A DNA stretch of 27,631 nucleotides from a virus: IMG/VR virus record IMGVR_UViG_3300037502_001006, positions 1 to 27,631 of that record; one strand, 5' to 3'. Positions 5,927 through 13,265 of this stretch are shown here, piece by piece; the stretch's first letter is position 1, and each line of letters starts with the position of its first letter. The translations under genes and the position numbers were made by a program. Under the pieces are notes generated by a model that was not told the DNA's origin, ran no database searches, and was given only the letters and a program-made list of their open reading frames with translations.

Positions 5927-6107
5927 CGAGTGGTTCCGAACCTACCCGCTGCCTGCCGAGATCGACGGCATGGACGAGACCGACCGCCAGCAGTGGACGT
6001 GGGCCTTGCGCTCGGCTTACAAGACCGGGATGCAAGCTGGCCTGAACAGTTGCCCACCTTGCAATGGCGACTGCAACCAGGGCAGAGACTGCCCCGCACG
6101 CAAATGA
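5916..6107 (+). CDS. Small cysteine-rich phage protein
   Basis: A 63-aa protein overlapping the previous gene by 11 bases. The N-terminal part, MTFDEWFRTYP followed by a Trp-containing helix (QQWTWALRSAYKTGMQAG), and the C-terminal CPPCNGDCNQGRDCPARK with four cysteines are typical of a small phage family seen near RusA and NinB genes. The Cys spacing (C-x2-C-x3-C-x5-C) could bind zinc. Function unknown. It overlaps the following nuclease gene by ATGA. Confidence 0.8.
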   Translation: MTFDEWFRTYPLPAEIDGMDETDRQQWTWALRSAYKTGMQAGLNSCPPCNGDCNQGRDCPARK

Positions 6108-6385
6108 CCACAATCGCAGAACGCAAGCACATGAGCCGCGTGGCCGAGCTTGGTTGCGCTGTGTGCCACCGCCTCGGCTACGGCGCAACCCCGGCCGAGC
6201 TGCACCACCCCAGGCACGGCACCGGCATGGGCCAGCGTGCCAAGCACATGGACGTCATCCCTCTGTGCCCGGAACACCACCGAGGCAACACCGGCGTGCA
6301 TGGCCTTGGCACCAAGGGCTTTGCCAAGCACTACGGATTCACCGAGGCCGACCTGCTGGCCGAAACACTGGAGCGACTGAAATGA
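6104..6385 (+). CDS. Ref-like HNH nuclease (recombination enhancement type)
   Basis: A 93-aa protein with the core of phage P1 Ref: CAVC (Cys18, Cys21), a His pair AELHHPRHGTG (34-35), VIPLCPEHHRGNTGVHG (Cys55, His58, His59, His66) and a closing FAKHYGFTEADLL. P1 Ref is a RecA-dependent HNH nuclease that cuts within D-loops; this protein is about half the length of P1 Ref (186 aa) and keeps only the nuclease domain. It lies among NinB, RusA and other nin-type genes. Zinc ligands and the catalytic His appear complete. RecA dependence is inferred from the family. Confidence 0.85.
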   Translation: MTTIAERKHMSRVAELGCAVCHRLGYGATPAELHHPRHGTGMGQRAKHMDVIPLCPEHHRGNTGVHGLGTKGFAKHYGFTEADLLAETLERLK

Positions 6386-6663
6386 CCGACATCAACGCAA
6401 CGCTGGCCGAGCGCGGCAGCAGATATGGCGCCTTTGATGGCCACGCTGAAATCTCGCAGACCTTCAAGCACGCCCTGTGGAAGTTCGCGGCAAAACGCGA
6501 GGCAAAGCTGGCTCCTGACCAAGCCGAGGCCCTGGAAATGATTATGCACAAGGTGGCCAGAATCCTGAATGGCGACCCGAACTATGCCGACAACTGGATC
6601 GACATCGCAGGCTACGCCACCCTGGTGGCCGACCGGCTGGAAGGCAACAATGGAGCAGCTTGA
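6382..6663 (+). CDS. DUF6378-type phage protein
   Basis: A 93-aa all-helical protein starting MTDINATLAERGSRYGAFDGHA, with QAEALEMIMHKVARILNGDP and a closing DNWIDIAGYATLVADRL. This is the DUF6378 pattern, widespread in phages of Proteobacteria. The RxxRYG start and the Asp/Trp/Asp-Ile-Ala-Gly motif recall the helical MazG-like layout, but a nucleotide-hydrolase role is only a guess. ATGA overlap with the Ref-like gene. Confidence 0.82.
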   Translation: MTDINATLAERGSRYGAFDGHAEISQTFKHALWKFAAKREAKLAPDQAEALEMIMHKVARILNGDPNYADNWIDIAGYATLVADRLEGNNGAA

Positions 6664-6766
6664 AACTCTGTGGCCCGTTCTGCTGACCATTGCACTTGTT
6701 GCACTTGGCCAGTGGTGGGCTGTCCTGGCGCTGTACGCTTGGCTGATCTGGACGAGGTGGAAATGA
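6650..6766 (+). CDS. 38-aa single-span membrane peptide
   Basis: A 38-aa reading frame that begins within the end of the DUF6378 gene and overlaps the RusA start by ATGA. It contains one hydrophobic stretch (LWPVLLTIALVALGQ, WWAVLALYAWLIW) ending in a basic TRWK, which predicts one or two tight membrane spans. Five tryptophans are notable. It is too short for a normal holin. It could be a small membrane effector or simply a coupling peptide for RusA. Both couplings support that it is translated. Confidence 0.55.
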   Translation: MEQLETLWPVLLTIALVALGQWWAVLALYAWLIWTRWK

Positions 6767-7110
6767 TCATCAAGCTGCCATGGCCACCCACCGGCCTGTC
6801 CCCGAACGCCAGAAACCACTGGGCCAAGACCGCTAAGCTCAAAAAGCAATACCGCGAGGCCTGTTTCTGGCAGGCCATGGAGCAAGGCGCACGCCCAATC
6901 CAGTCCGCCAGCCTGCACCTGACCCTGACGTTCTACCCGCCAACCCGCAGGCAGTACGACCTGGACAACGCCCTGGCACGCATGAAAGCCGGTCTTGATG
7001 GCCTGGCCGACGTGCTCAAGGTAGACGACAAACACTGGACGCTGACCATCCGCAAGGGCGAGACGGTCGGCGGATTCGTAGAAGTTCACATCGAAAGGCC
7101 CACAGAATGA
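6763..7110 (+). CDS. rusA: RusA-type Holliday junction resolvase
   Basis: A 115-aa protein of the RusA family. The start IIKLPWPPTGLSPNARNHWA is typical, and the catalytic acids are present: RRQYDLDNALARMKAGLDGL contains Asp66 and Asp68 with Lys75, and VLKVDDKHW supplies Asp88/Asp89. E. coli RusA (120 aa) uses three aspartates and one lysine in this arrangement to cut four-way junctions symmetrically. In phages it resolves recombination and branched replication intermediates before packaging. It lies immediately before the methyltransferase and terminase genes, a common place for RusA. Confidence 0.93.
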   Translation: MIIKLPWPPTGLSPNARNHWAKTAKLKKQYREACFWQAMEQGARPIQSASLHLTLTFYPPTRRQYDLDNALARMKAGLDGLADVLKVDDKHWTLTIRKGETVGGFVEVHIERPTE

Positions 7111-8270
7111 CCCCGCTTACCTTTGAAACATGGCCGATCGAACGGCTGACCGAGTACGCACGCAACCCGCGCAAGAACGACCATGCTGTGGACAAGATCG
7201 CGGCAGCCATCAAGGAGTTCGGATTCCGTGTTCCTGTGGTGGCCAAGTCGGACGGCCTGGTGGTCGATGGCCACCTGAGACTGAAGGCAGCCAAAAAGCT
7301 CGGCATGGCCGAAGTGCCGGTGATTCTGGCCGATGACATGACAGAAGCGCAAATCAAGGCGTTTCGCATCAGTGTCAACCGCATGGCTGAGTTTGCCGAA
7401 TGGGACAATGACCTGCTGGCGCTGGAGTTCGCAGAGCTGACCGACATGGGCTTTGATCTGGACTTGACCGGATTCACGGCAGACGAGATCGACGCACTGA
7501 CGCCTGTGCAGGTTGAGGAAGGCCTGACCGATGAGGATGCCGTGCCTGATGTGCCTGTTGATCCGGTGACACGTGTTGGTGATGTCTGGATTCTTGGGCA
7601 GCATCGTTTGATGTGCGGGAACAGCACCATGCTGCATGACGTTGAAATACTCATGAATGGCACGACACCTGATTGCATCCACACAGATCCACCTTACGGC
7701 ATGAATGCTGTAAGCAAGTCGTCAGTTTTGAAAAAGAACTACAAGCAGGACATCTTGGGCGATGACACGCCAGACGTTGCCAAGGACGCATTTCGATTGA
7801 TCTACGGGATGTGGCCAGATGCCAAGCAAATCTGGTGGGGTGCGAACTATTACTCCTCCGTGTTGCCCGACAGCGAATGCTGGCTGGTCTGGGACAAGGA
7901 CAATGGACAAAGCGACCAGACCGACTGCGAATTGGCCTGGGCAAATTTCCGCAGCGTCGTGCGCCAATTCACCATGGCATCGGAAAAGAAGAACCGCGTC
8001 CACCCGACCCAGAAACCCGTGGCGCTGATGGAGTGGATTATTCGCCGATTTAAGTTGTCTGTGAAAACCATCGCGGACTTCTTTGGTGGGTCTGGATCAA
8101 CCCTGATTGCAGCCGAAAAGCATGGCGTCCAGGCCTTCATCATGGAATTCGATCCGAGGTTTTGCGATGTGATTGTGAAGCGTTGGCAGGATTTCACAGG
8201 CAAAATAGCAACTCACGCAGAAACTGGCGAACCTTTCGCGGAGGTTACAAATGGCAAAGCAAACAGCTGA
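7107..8270 (+). CDS. ParB-domain/DNA methyltransferase fusion
   Basis: A 387-aa two-domain protein. Residues 1 to about 95 form a ParB/Srx-like domain (YARNPRKND near 17-25 and VVDGHLRLKAAKKLG with Gly55-His-Leu-Arg58). After an acidic linker come the methylase motifs: WILGQHRLMCGNS, then TDPPYGM (DPPY at 194-197), HPTQKPVALMEWII, and the SAM-binding FGGSGST (from residue 326). DPPY before FxGxG is the beta-type order of N6-adenine/N4-cytosine methylases. It probably methylates phage DNA; the ParB part may aid DNA binding. It overlaps the small terminase gene by 20 bases. Target site unknown. Confidence 0.9.
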   Translation: MTPLTFETWPIERLTEYARNPRKNDHAVDKIAAAIKEFGFRVPVVAKSDGLVVDGHLRLKAAKKLGMAEVPVILADDMTEAQIKAFRISVNRMAEFAEWDNDLLALEFAELTDMGFDLDLTGFTADEIDALTPVQVEEGLTDEDAVPDVPVDPVTRVGDVWILGQHRLMCGNSTMLHDVEILMNGTTPDCIHTDPPYGMNAVSKSSVLKKNYKQDILGDDTPDVAKDAFRLIYGMWPDAKQIWWGANYYSSVLPDSECWLVWDKDNGQSDQTDCELAWANFRSVVRQFTMASEKKNRVHPTQKPVALMEWIIRRFKLSVKTIADFFGGSGSTLIAAEKHGVQAFIMEFDPRFCDVIVKRWQDFTGKIATHAETGEPFAEVTNGKANS

Positions 8271-8733
8271 AAAATCGACCCGACTGCCTAAAAAAGAGGC
8301 AGTTGAACCCAAAAAGAACGGCGGCGCACGTCCTGGCGCTGGCCGCAAACCCTTTGAACCGACTGATGCCGAGCGCAAGCAAGTGGAGGCGCTGTCCGGT
8401 TACGGCGTGCCGTTTGAGCAGATCGCGGCGCTTGTCCGGGACGGCATTCACGTGGACACGCTCCGGGAAAAGTTCTCGACCGAGCTGGTGAACGGCAAGG
8501 CCAAGGCCAACGCCCAGGTCGGCAAGGGCATCTTCCAGAAAGCCATGGCTGGCGACACGACCGCGCAAATCTGGTGGTCAAAGTGCCAGATGGGATGGAA
8601 GGATGTGCAGCGCCACGAGGTGACCGGCAAGGACGGCGCACCGATTGCCGTGGCCACCCTGGACGTTTCCAAGCTGGGCACCGATGTGCTGGCGCAGATC
8701 ATGGCCGCAAAAGATGCAACTGACGGAAGCTGA
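8251..8733 (+). CDS. Terminase small subunit
   Basis: A 160-aa basic protein directly before the large terminase, the size of P22 gp3 (162 aa). The N-terminus is Lys-rich with GGARPGAGRKPFEPT, a motif common at the start of phage small terminases. A helix-turn-helix-like part follows (AERKQVEALSGYGVPFEQIAALVRDGI, VDTLREKF), then LVNGKAKANAQVGKGIFQKAMAGDTTAQIWWSKCQMGWKD. It should recognise phage DNA and deliver it to the motor. GGAGG lies 8 bases before the ATG. Assignment rests on motif and position. Confidence 0.85.
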   Translation: MAKQTAEKSTRLPKKEAVEPKKNGGARPGAGRKPFEPTDAERKQVEALSGYGVPFEQIAALVRDGIHVDTLREKFSTELVNGKAKANAQVGKGIFQKAMAGDTTAQIWWSKCQMGWKDVQRHEVTGKDGAPIAVATLDVSKLGTDVLAQIMAAKDATDGS

Positions 8734-10180
8734 CCTGCTGGCCGTCGAGCGCGAGCTGTGCAAGCGCAGTCTGGCTGAGTTTGCCAAGCGTGCCTGGCGC
8801 GTGCTCGAACCGGCTGCCGAGCTGAAGTGGGGTTGGGCGCTCGACGCCATCTGCCTGCACCTGGAGGCCGTGACCGAAGGTCGGATACCGCGACTTTTGA
8901 TGAACGTGCCACCCGGCTCCATGAAGTCCCTGCTGACCGGCGTGATCTGGCCAGCATGGGAGTGGGGGCCAATGAACATGCCCGAGATGCGCTTTGTTGG
9001 CACAGCCCACGAAGAGCAGCTAGCCATCCGAGACAGCCGACGATGCCGAGACCTGATCAAGTCCGACTGGTATCAGAAGCTCTGGCCGATCGAGCTGCTG
9101 GCAGACCTGGACGGCAAGCGCGAGTTCGGGAATACCCGCAAAGGCGTGCGCCAGGCCCGTGCCTTCACGTCCATGACAGGCGTGCGTGGCGACCGCGTTA
9201 TCCTGGACGACCCGATCAGCGCCGACAACGCCAACAGCCAGGCTAAGCTGGAGGCGGCCAAGATCGCCTTCACCGAGACCCTGCCGACCCGCGTCAACTC
9301 CGACAAGTCGGCCATCGTTGTCATCATGCAGCGCCTGAATGAGAAGGACATCTCCGGCGTCATCAAGGACATGGGCCTGCCTTACGTGCACCTGTGCATC
9401 CCGATGCGCTTTGAGCCTGAGCACCGCTGCACCACCAGCATCGGCTGGACTGACCCTCGCACCAAGGAAGGCGAGCTCATGTTCCCCGAGCGCTTTGGTG
9501 AAGCCCAGGTGTCCGAGCTGGAGAAAACCCTCGGCCCCTACGGCACGGCTGGCCAGCTCCAGCAACGGCCTGCGCCCCGTGGCGGCGGCATCATCAACAC
9601 CGAGTGGTTCAAGTATTGGGCCAGCGTCCCGCAGCTCGAGTTCCGCTTCATTACCGTGGACACGGCCCAAAAGACCGCCGACCACAACGACTGGTCGGTG
9701 CTGCAGTGCTGGGCGCGGTCGACCGTTGGCCAGGCGGTCAAACTCGACCAGGTGCGCGGCAAGTGGGAGGCTCCAGAGCTGCTGATCAACGCCAGGGCCT
9801 TCTGGCTCAAGCACCTGAACGACATGCGCCCGGTGGCTCAAGGCTCTGCCCTGCGCGGCATGTACGTGGAAGACAAGGTGTCCGGCACCGGCCTGATTCA
9901 GACCTTGCGGCGCGAGGGCATCCCTGTGGTGGCCGTGCAACGCAGCAAGGACAAGATCAGCCGAGGCTACGACGCGGCCCCGTTCATCGCCTCGGGCAAC
10001 GTGGTGCTGCCGCAGGACGCGCCATGGCTTTCGGACTTCCTGAGCGAGGTTGCAGCTTTTCCGGCTGGCGCTCATGATGACCAGCTCGACCCGATGTTCG
10101 ACGCCATCAACCTGGTGCAGCGTCTCCCGGCCAATCGAGCGGCAACGGTCAAACCATTGCCGAACGTGTCGAAATGGTGA
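8714..10180 (+). CDS. Terminase large subunit (packaging ATPase and nuclease)
   Basis: A 488-aa large terminase, close to P22 gp2 (499 aa). The ATPase domain has an adenine-side LHLEAV, a Walker A variant NVPPGSMKS (residues 64-72), and Walker B RVILDDP (161-167). The C-terminal RNase H-like nuclease has FITVDTAQK (Asp316), YVEDKVSGTGLIQ and AHDDQLDPM (Asp455, Asp456). It cuts concatemers and pumps DNA through the portal. I chose ATG 8714 over 8645 because the upstream 23 residues (MPWPPWTFPSW...) are an out-of-frame reading of the small subunit end. It overlaps the small subunit by 20 bases. Confidence 0.95.
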   Translation: MQLTEADLLAVERELCKRSLAEFAKRAWRVLEPAAELKWGWALDAICLHLEAVTEGRIPRLLMNVPPGSMKSLLTGVIWPAWEWGPMNMPEMRFVGTAHEEQLAIRDSRRCRDLIKSDWYQKLWPIELLADLDGKREFGNTRKGVRQARAFTSMTGVRGDRVILDDPISADNANSQAKLEAAKIAFTETLPTRVNSDKSAIVVIMQRLNEKDISGVIKDMGLPYVHLCIPMRFEPEHRCTTSIGWTDPRTKEGELMFPERFGEAQVSELEKTLGPYGTAGQLQQRPAPRGGGIINTEWFKYWASVPQLEFRFITVDTAQKTADHNDWSVLQCWARSTVGQAVKLDQVRGKWEAPELLINARAFWLKHLNDMRPVAQGSALRGMYVEDKVSGTGLIQTLRREGIPVVAVQRSKDKISRGYDAAPFIASGNVVLPQDAPWLSDFLSEVAAFPAGAHDDQLDPMFDAINLVQRLPANRAATVKPLPNVSKW

Positions 10181-10207
10181 GAAAATACTTGAAACGAGGG
10201 CAAAAAT

Positions 10208-12274
10208 ATGGCACGCATTTCCAAAGAGCAGCGACTGGCTAATCTCCACGCAGAAGCGCTCTCACAGTTTGACAACGTCCAAACGGCGCTGCGTGACGAG
10301 CGCCTTCAGTGCTTGCAAGATCGGCGCTTCTATTCGCTGGCCGGTGCTCAATGGGAAGGCCCACTTTGGGACATCTACGAGAACAAGCCCAAGTTCGAGG
10401 TGAACAAGATCGCCCTGGCGGTCATGCGCATCATCTCGGAATACCGCAACAACCGAATCACCGTGGACTTTGTGTCCAAGGACGGCGCGGAAAACGACAA
10501 GCTGGCCGACACCTGCGATGGCCTGTACCGTGCCGACGAGCACGACAGCGTGGCCAACGAGGCTTACGACAACGCCTTTGAGGAAGCTGTGGGCGGTGGC
10601 TTTGGTGCCTGGCGTCTGCGCACTACCTATGAGGACGACGAGGACGAGGACAACGAGCGCCAGCGCATCCAGATCGAGCCGATCTTTGATGCCGACAGCT
10701 CCGTGTTCTTTGACCTGAACGCCAAGCGCCAGGACAAGGCCGACGCCCGTTTCTGTTACGTCATCTACTCGATGACCTACGAGTCCTACAAGGAAGAGTG
10801 GAACGACGACCCGACCGACTGGCCGAAGATCATCCACCAGTACGAGTTCGATTGGTGCACGCCAGATGTGGTCTACATCGCGGAATACTACAAGGTCGAG
10901 GACGTCACCGAGACAATCCGTATCTTCCGCGCCATCGATGGCACCGAGGAGCGTTACAAGTCCAGCGATTTCAGCGAAGACCCGAATCTGGAAGAGACCT
11001 TGGCCGCCATTGGCAGCGTCGAGGTTCGCCAGCGCAAGATCAAGTCGCGCAAGGTGCACAAATACATCATGTCCGGCGGCCGCATCCTTGAGGACGCTGG
11101 CTATATCGCAGGTAAGTGCATCCCCATCGTGCCGGTCTACGGCAAGCGCTGGTTCGTGGATAACGTCGAGCGCTGCATGGGCCATGTGCGCCTGGCCAAG
11201 GACGCGCAGCGCCTCAAGAACATGCAGCTGTCCAAGCTGGGCGAGATCAGCGCCCTGTCCAGCGTCGAAAAGCCAATCCTCACGCCTGAGCAGATCGCTG
11301 GCCACCAGCTCATGTGGGCAGAGGACAACCTCAAGGATTACCCTTACCTGCTGATCAACCCGATCACCAATGCAGACGGCAGCCAGACGATCAGCGGCCC
11401 TGTGGCTTACACCCGCAGCCCGGCAATCCCTCCGGCTATGGCAGCCCTGCTGCAGGTGACCGAGCAGGACATGCAGGACATTCTGGGCAACCCTCAGGCA
11501 GGCGAAAAAGTCGTCAGCAATGTGTCAGGCAAGGCCGTGGAGATGATCCAGCAGCGCCTGGACATGCAGACGTTCATCTACATGAGCAACTTTGCCAAGG
11601 CCATGAAGCGCTGCGGCGAAATCTGGTTGAGCATGGCCAAGGACGTCTACATCGAGGAAGGCCGCCAGATGAAGGTGATCACCGACAACGGCGACACCGA
11701 TTCAGTGACCTTGATGCAGCCGACAATCGACCAGGAGACCGGCGAGGTCAAGATGGCCAACGACCTGGGCGCTGCCAAGTTCGATGTGGATGTGGACGTC
11801 GGCCCATCCTCCAGTTCAAAGCGTGCGGCCACAGTTCGCGCCCTGACCGGCATGATGCAGATCACCCAAGACCCAGAAACCTTGCAAGTGCTCGGTGCCA
11901 TGGCCATGATGAACATGGAAGGCGAGGGCGTTGGCGACGTGCAGGACTACTTCCGCAAGCGCCTGATTCGCATGGGTGTTGTCAAACCGACCGACGCAGA
12001 AGCCGAAGCACTCATGGCTGAGATGCAAGCCGCTGGCCAACAGCAAGACCCGAACGCCATCTTCTTGCAGGCCGCGGCCGAAGAAGCGGTGGCCAAGGCT
12101 GCCAGGGCACGTGCCGACACAGTGGAAACCATCGCAAGCGCAGAACTCAAACGCGCCCAGACGGCCGAGACCATTGCCAAGGCCAGCGAGATTGATCAGA
12201 ACATCGCATTGACCACAATCGAGGCGCTGGAACAAGCAGCAGTTGGCGAACAAGTGCAGCCTGTTGTCAGATGA
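10208..12274 (+). CDS. Portal protein, P22 gp1-like
   Basis: A 688-aa portal protein, like P22 gp1 in size (725 aa) and position. Recognisable parts are RFYSLAGAQWEG, a clip-like stretch with FEVNKIALAVMRIISEYRNNRITV, the DADSSVFFDLNAKRQDKADARFCYVIYSM segment, and a long C-terminal Ala/Glu-rich helical region (about residues 600-685, AVAKAARARADTVETIASAELKRAQTAETIAKAS) that corresponds to the helical barrel of P22 portal. Twelve copies form the DNA channel and the packaging gauge. GAGGG precedes the ATG. Family assigned from length, order and sequence pattern. Confidence 0.92.
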   Translation: MARISKEQRLANLHAEALSQFDNVQTALRDERLQCLQDRRFYSLAGAQWEGPLWDIYENKPKFEVNKIALAVMRIISEYRNNRITVDFVSKDGAENDKLADTCDGLYRADEHDSVANEAYDNAFEEAVGGGFGAWRLRTTYEDDEDEDNERQRIQIEPIFDADSSVFFDLNAKRQDKADARFCYVIYSMTYESYKEEWNDDPTDWPKIIHQYEFDWCTPDVVYIAEYYKVEDVTETIRIFRAIDGTEERYKSSDFSEDPNLEETLAAIGSVEVRQRKIKSRKVHKYIMSGGRILEDAGYIAGKCIPIVPVYGKRWFVDNVERCMGHVRLAKDAQRLKNMQLSKLGEISALSSVEKPILTPEQIAGHQLMWAEDNLKDYPYLLINPITNADGSQTISGPVAYTRSPAIPPAMAALLQVTEQDMQDILGNPQAGEKVVSNVSGKAVEMIQQRLDMQTFIYMSNFAKAMKRCGEIWLSMAKDVYIEEGRQMKVITDNGDTDSVTLMQPTIDQETGEVKMANDLGAAKFDVDVDVGPSSSSKRAATVRALTGMMQITQDPETLQVLGAMAMMNMEGEGVGDVQDYFRKRLIRMGVVKPTDAEAEALMAEMQAAGQQQDPNAIFLQAAAEEAVAKAARARADTVETIASAELKRAQTAETIAKASEIDQNIALTTIEALEQAAVGEQVQPVVR

Positions 12275-12351
12275 CATCGATATGGTGGAGAATGTGGGTA
12301 CACGGTATCCATCCAGCCGTTTGAAGTGGATGAGTTAAATGGGGTATTTGA
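12275..12351. other. 77-base gap between portal and scaffold genes with inverted repeats
   Basis: A short gap holding two weak dyads: GGGTAC-ACG-GTATCC (12296-12310, one G-T pair) and CATCCA-11-TGGATG (12310-12315 and 12327-12332). No T-run follows, so it is not a terminator. No convincing promoter boxes were seen. It is one of the longest gaps in the virion operon and might hold a late control or RNA-processing site. Confidence 0.3.
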
Positions 12352-13245
12352 ATGAACAAAAAGGCAGCAACAGGAGATGAAAACTTCGACGACGACACCT
12401 TGGTGATCGATGATCAGGAAAGCCAGGACGATTCTGAGAACGTGGGTGACGAGCAAAATTCCGGCACCGACCAGGACGACCAGCAATCCGGCGATGATCA
12501 AGAAGGCGACGACAACGAAGTGATCGTTTCCATTGGTGAGGACGCGCCACCTCCTGATGAGCAAGCTCATGCACCTGGTTGGGTGAAAGAGCTGCGTAAA
12601 GCAAACCGCGAAAAGGAAAAGCGCATTCGAGAACTCGAAGCGAAGCTGACCCAGACGACTGAGAAAAAGCCGGTCGCACTTGGGGCAAAGCCAAAGCTGG
12701 AAGATTTCGACTATGACGCTGACAAGTTTGAATCTGCCCTGGCAGACTGGTTCGAGCGCAAACGCCAAGCCGACACTGAAGCCCAAAAGCTGCAGCAGGC
12801 CGAGCAAGCGCAAAAACAAGCCTGGCAGGAAAAGCTCGACGGCTACGGCAAAGCGAAAGCTGAGCTGAAGGTGCGAGATTTTGAGGATGCCGAGGCAGTC
12901 GCCCAGGAACTCTTCAACATCACGCAACAAGGCGTCGTGCTGCAAGGTGCAGACAATCCTGCTTTGGTGATTTACGCACTCGGCAAGAACCCGAAGAAGG
13001 CGGCAGAGCTGGCAAAAATTGAAGACCCCGTAAAGTTTGCCTTTGCGGTAGCGAAACTGGAGAAGGAATTGAAAGTTACGAACCGGAAGGCGGCCCCTGC
13101 ACCCGAACGCATGATCAGCTCAACTGGTCGAGTGTCTGGCGCGGTGGACTCAACCCTCGAACGGCTGCGCGAAGAAGCTGCCCGTACTGGCAACATGACC
13201 AAGGTCATCCAGTACAAGGCGCAGAAGCGTGCAGCTTCAAAATGA
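12352..13245 (+). CDS. Scaffolding protein, P22 gp8-like position
   Basis: A 297-aa protein between portal and coat, very near the 303 aa of P22 scaffold. The first 60 residues are extremely acidic (runs of Asp, Glu, Gln). A charged coiled coil follows (VKELRKANREKEKRIRELEAKL, about 79-101), another helix-rich middle (WFERKRQADTEAQKLQQAEQ), and the C-terminus is basic (LREEAARTGNMTKVIQYKAQ KRAASK). P22 scaffold binds coat through a basic C-terminal helix-turn-helix, which this tail could mimic. It should guide procapsid assembly and leave before packaging. Sequence alone would not prove the role; position and shape do most of the work. Confidence 0.8.
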   Translation: MNKKAATGDENFDDDTLVIDDQESQDDSENVGDEQNSGTDQDDQQSGDDQEGDDNEVIVSIGEDAPPPDEQAHAPGWVKELRKANREKEKRIRELEAKLTQTTEKKPVALGAKPKLEDFDYDADKFESALADWFERKRQADTEAQKLQQAEQAQKQAWQEKLDGYGKAKAELKVRDFEDAEAVAQELFNITQQGVVLQGADNPALVIYALGKNPKKAAELAKIEDPVKFAFAVAKLEKELKVTNRKAAPAPERMISSTGRVSGAVDSTLERLREEAARTGNMTKVIQYKAQKRAASK

Positions 13246-13265
13246 CCATTTTTTAAGGAAAAATC

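Noticed and set aside
9020-10249. 409-codon minus-strand frame across the large terminase
   Set aside because: Shadow frame; the plus strand carries clear Walker and nuclease motifs.
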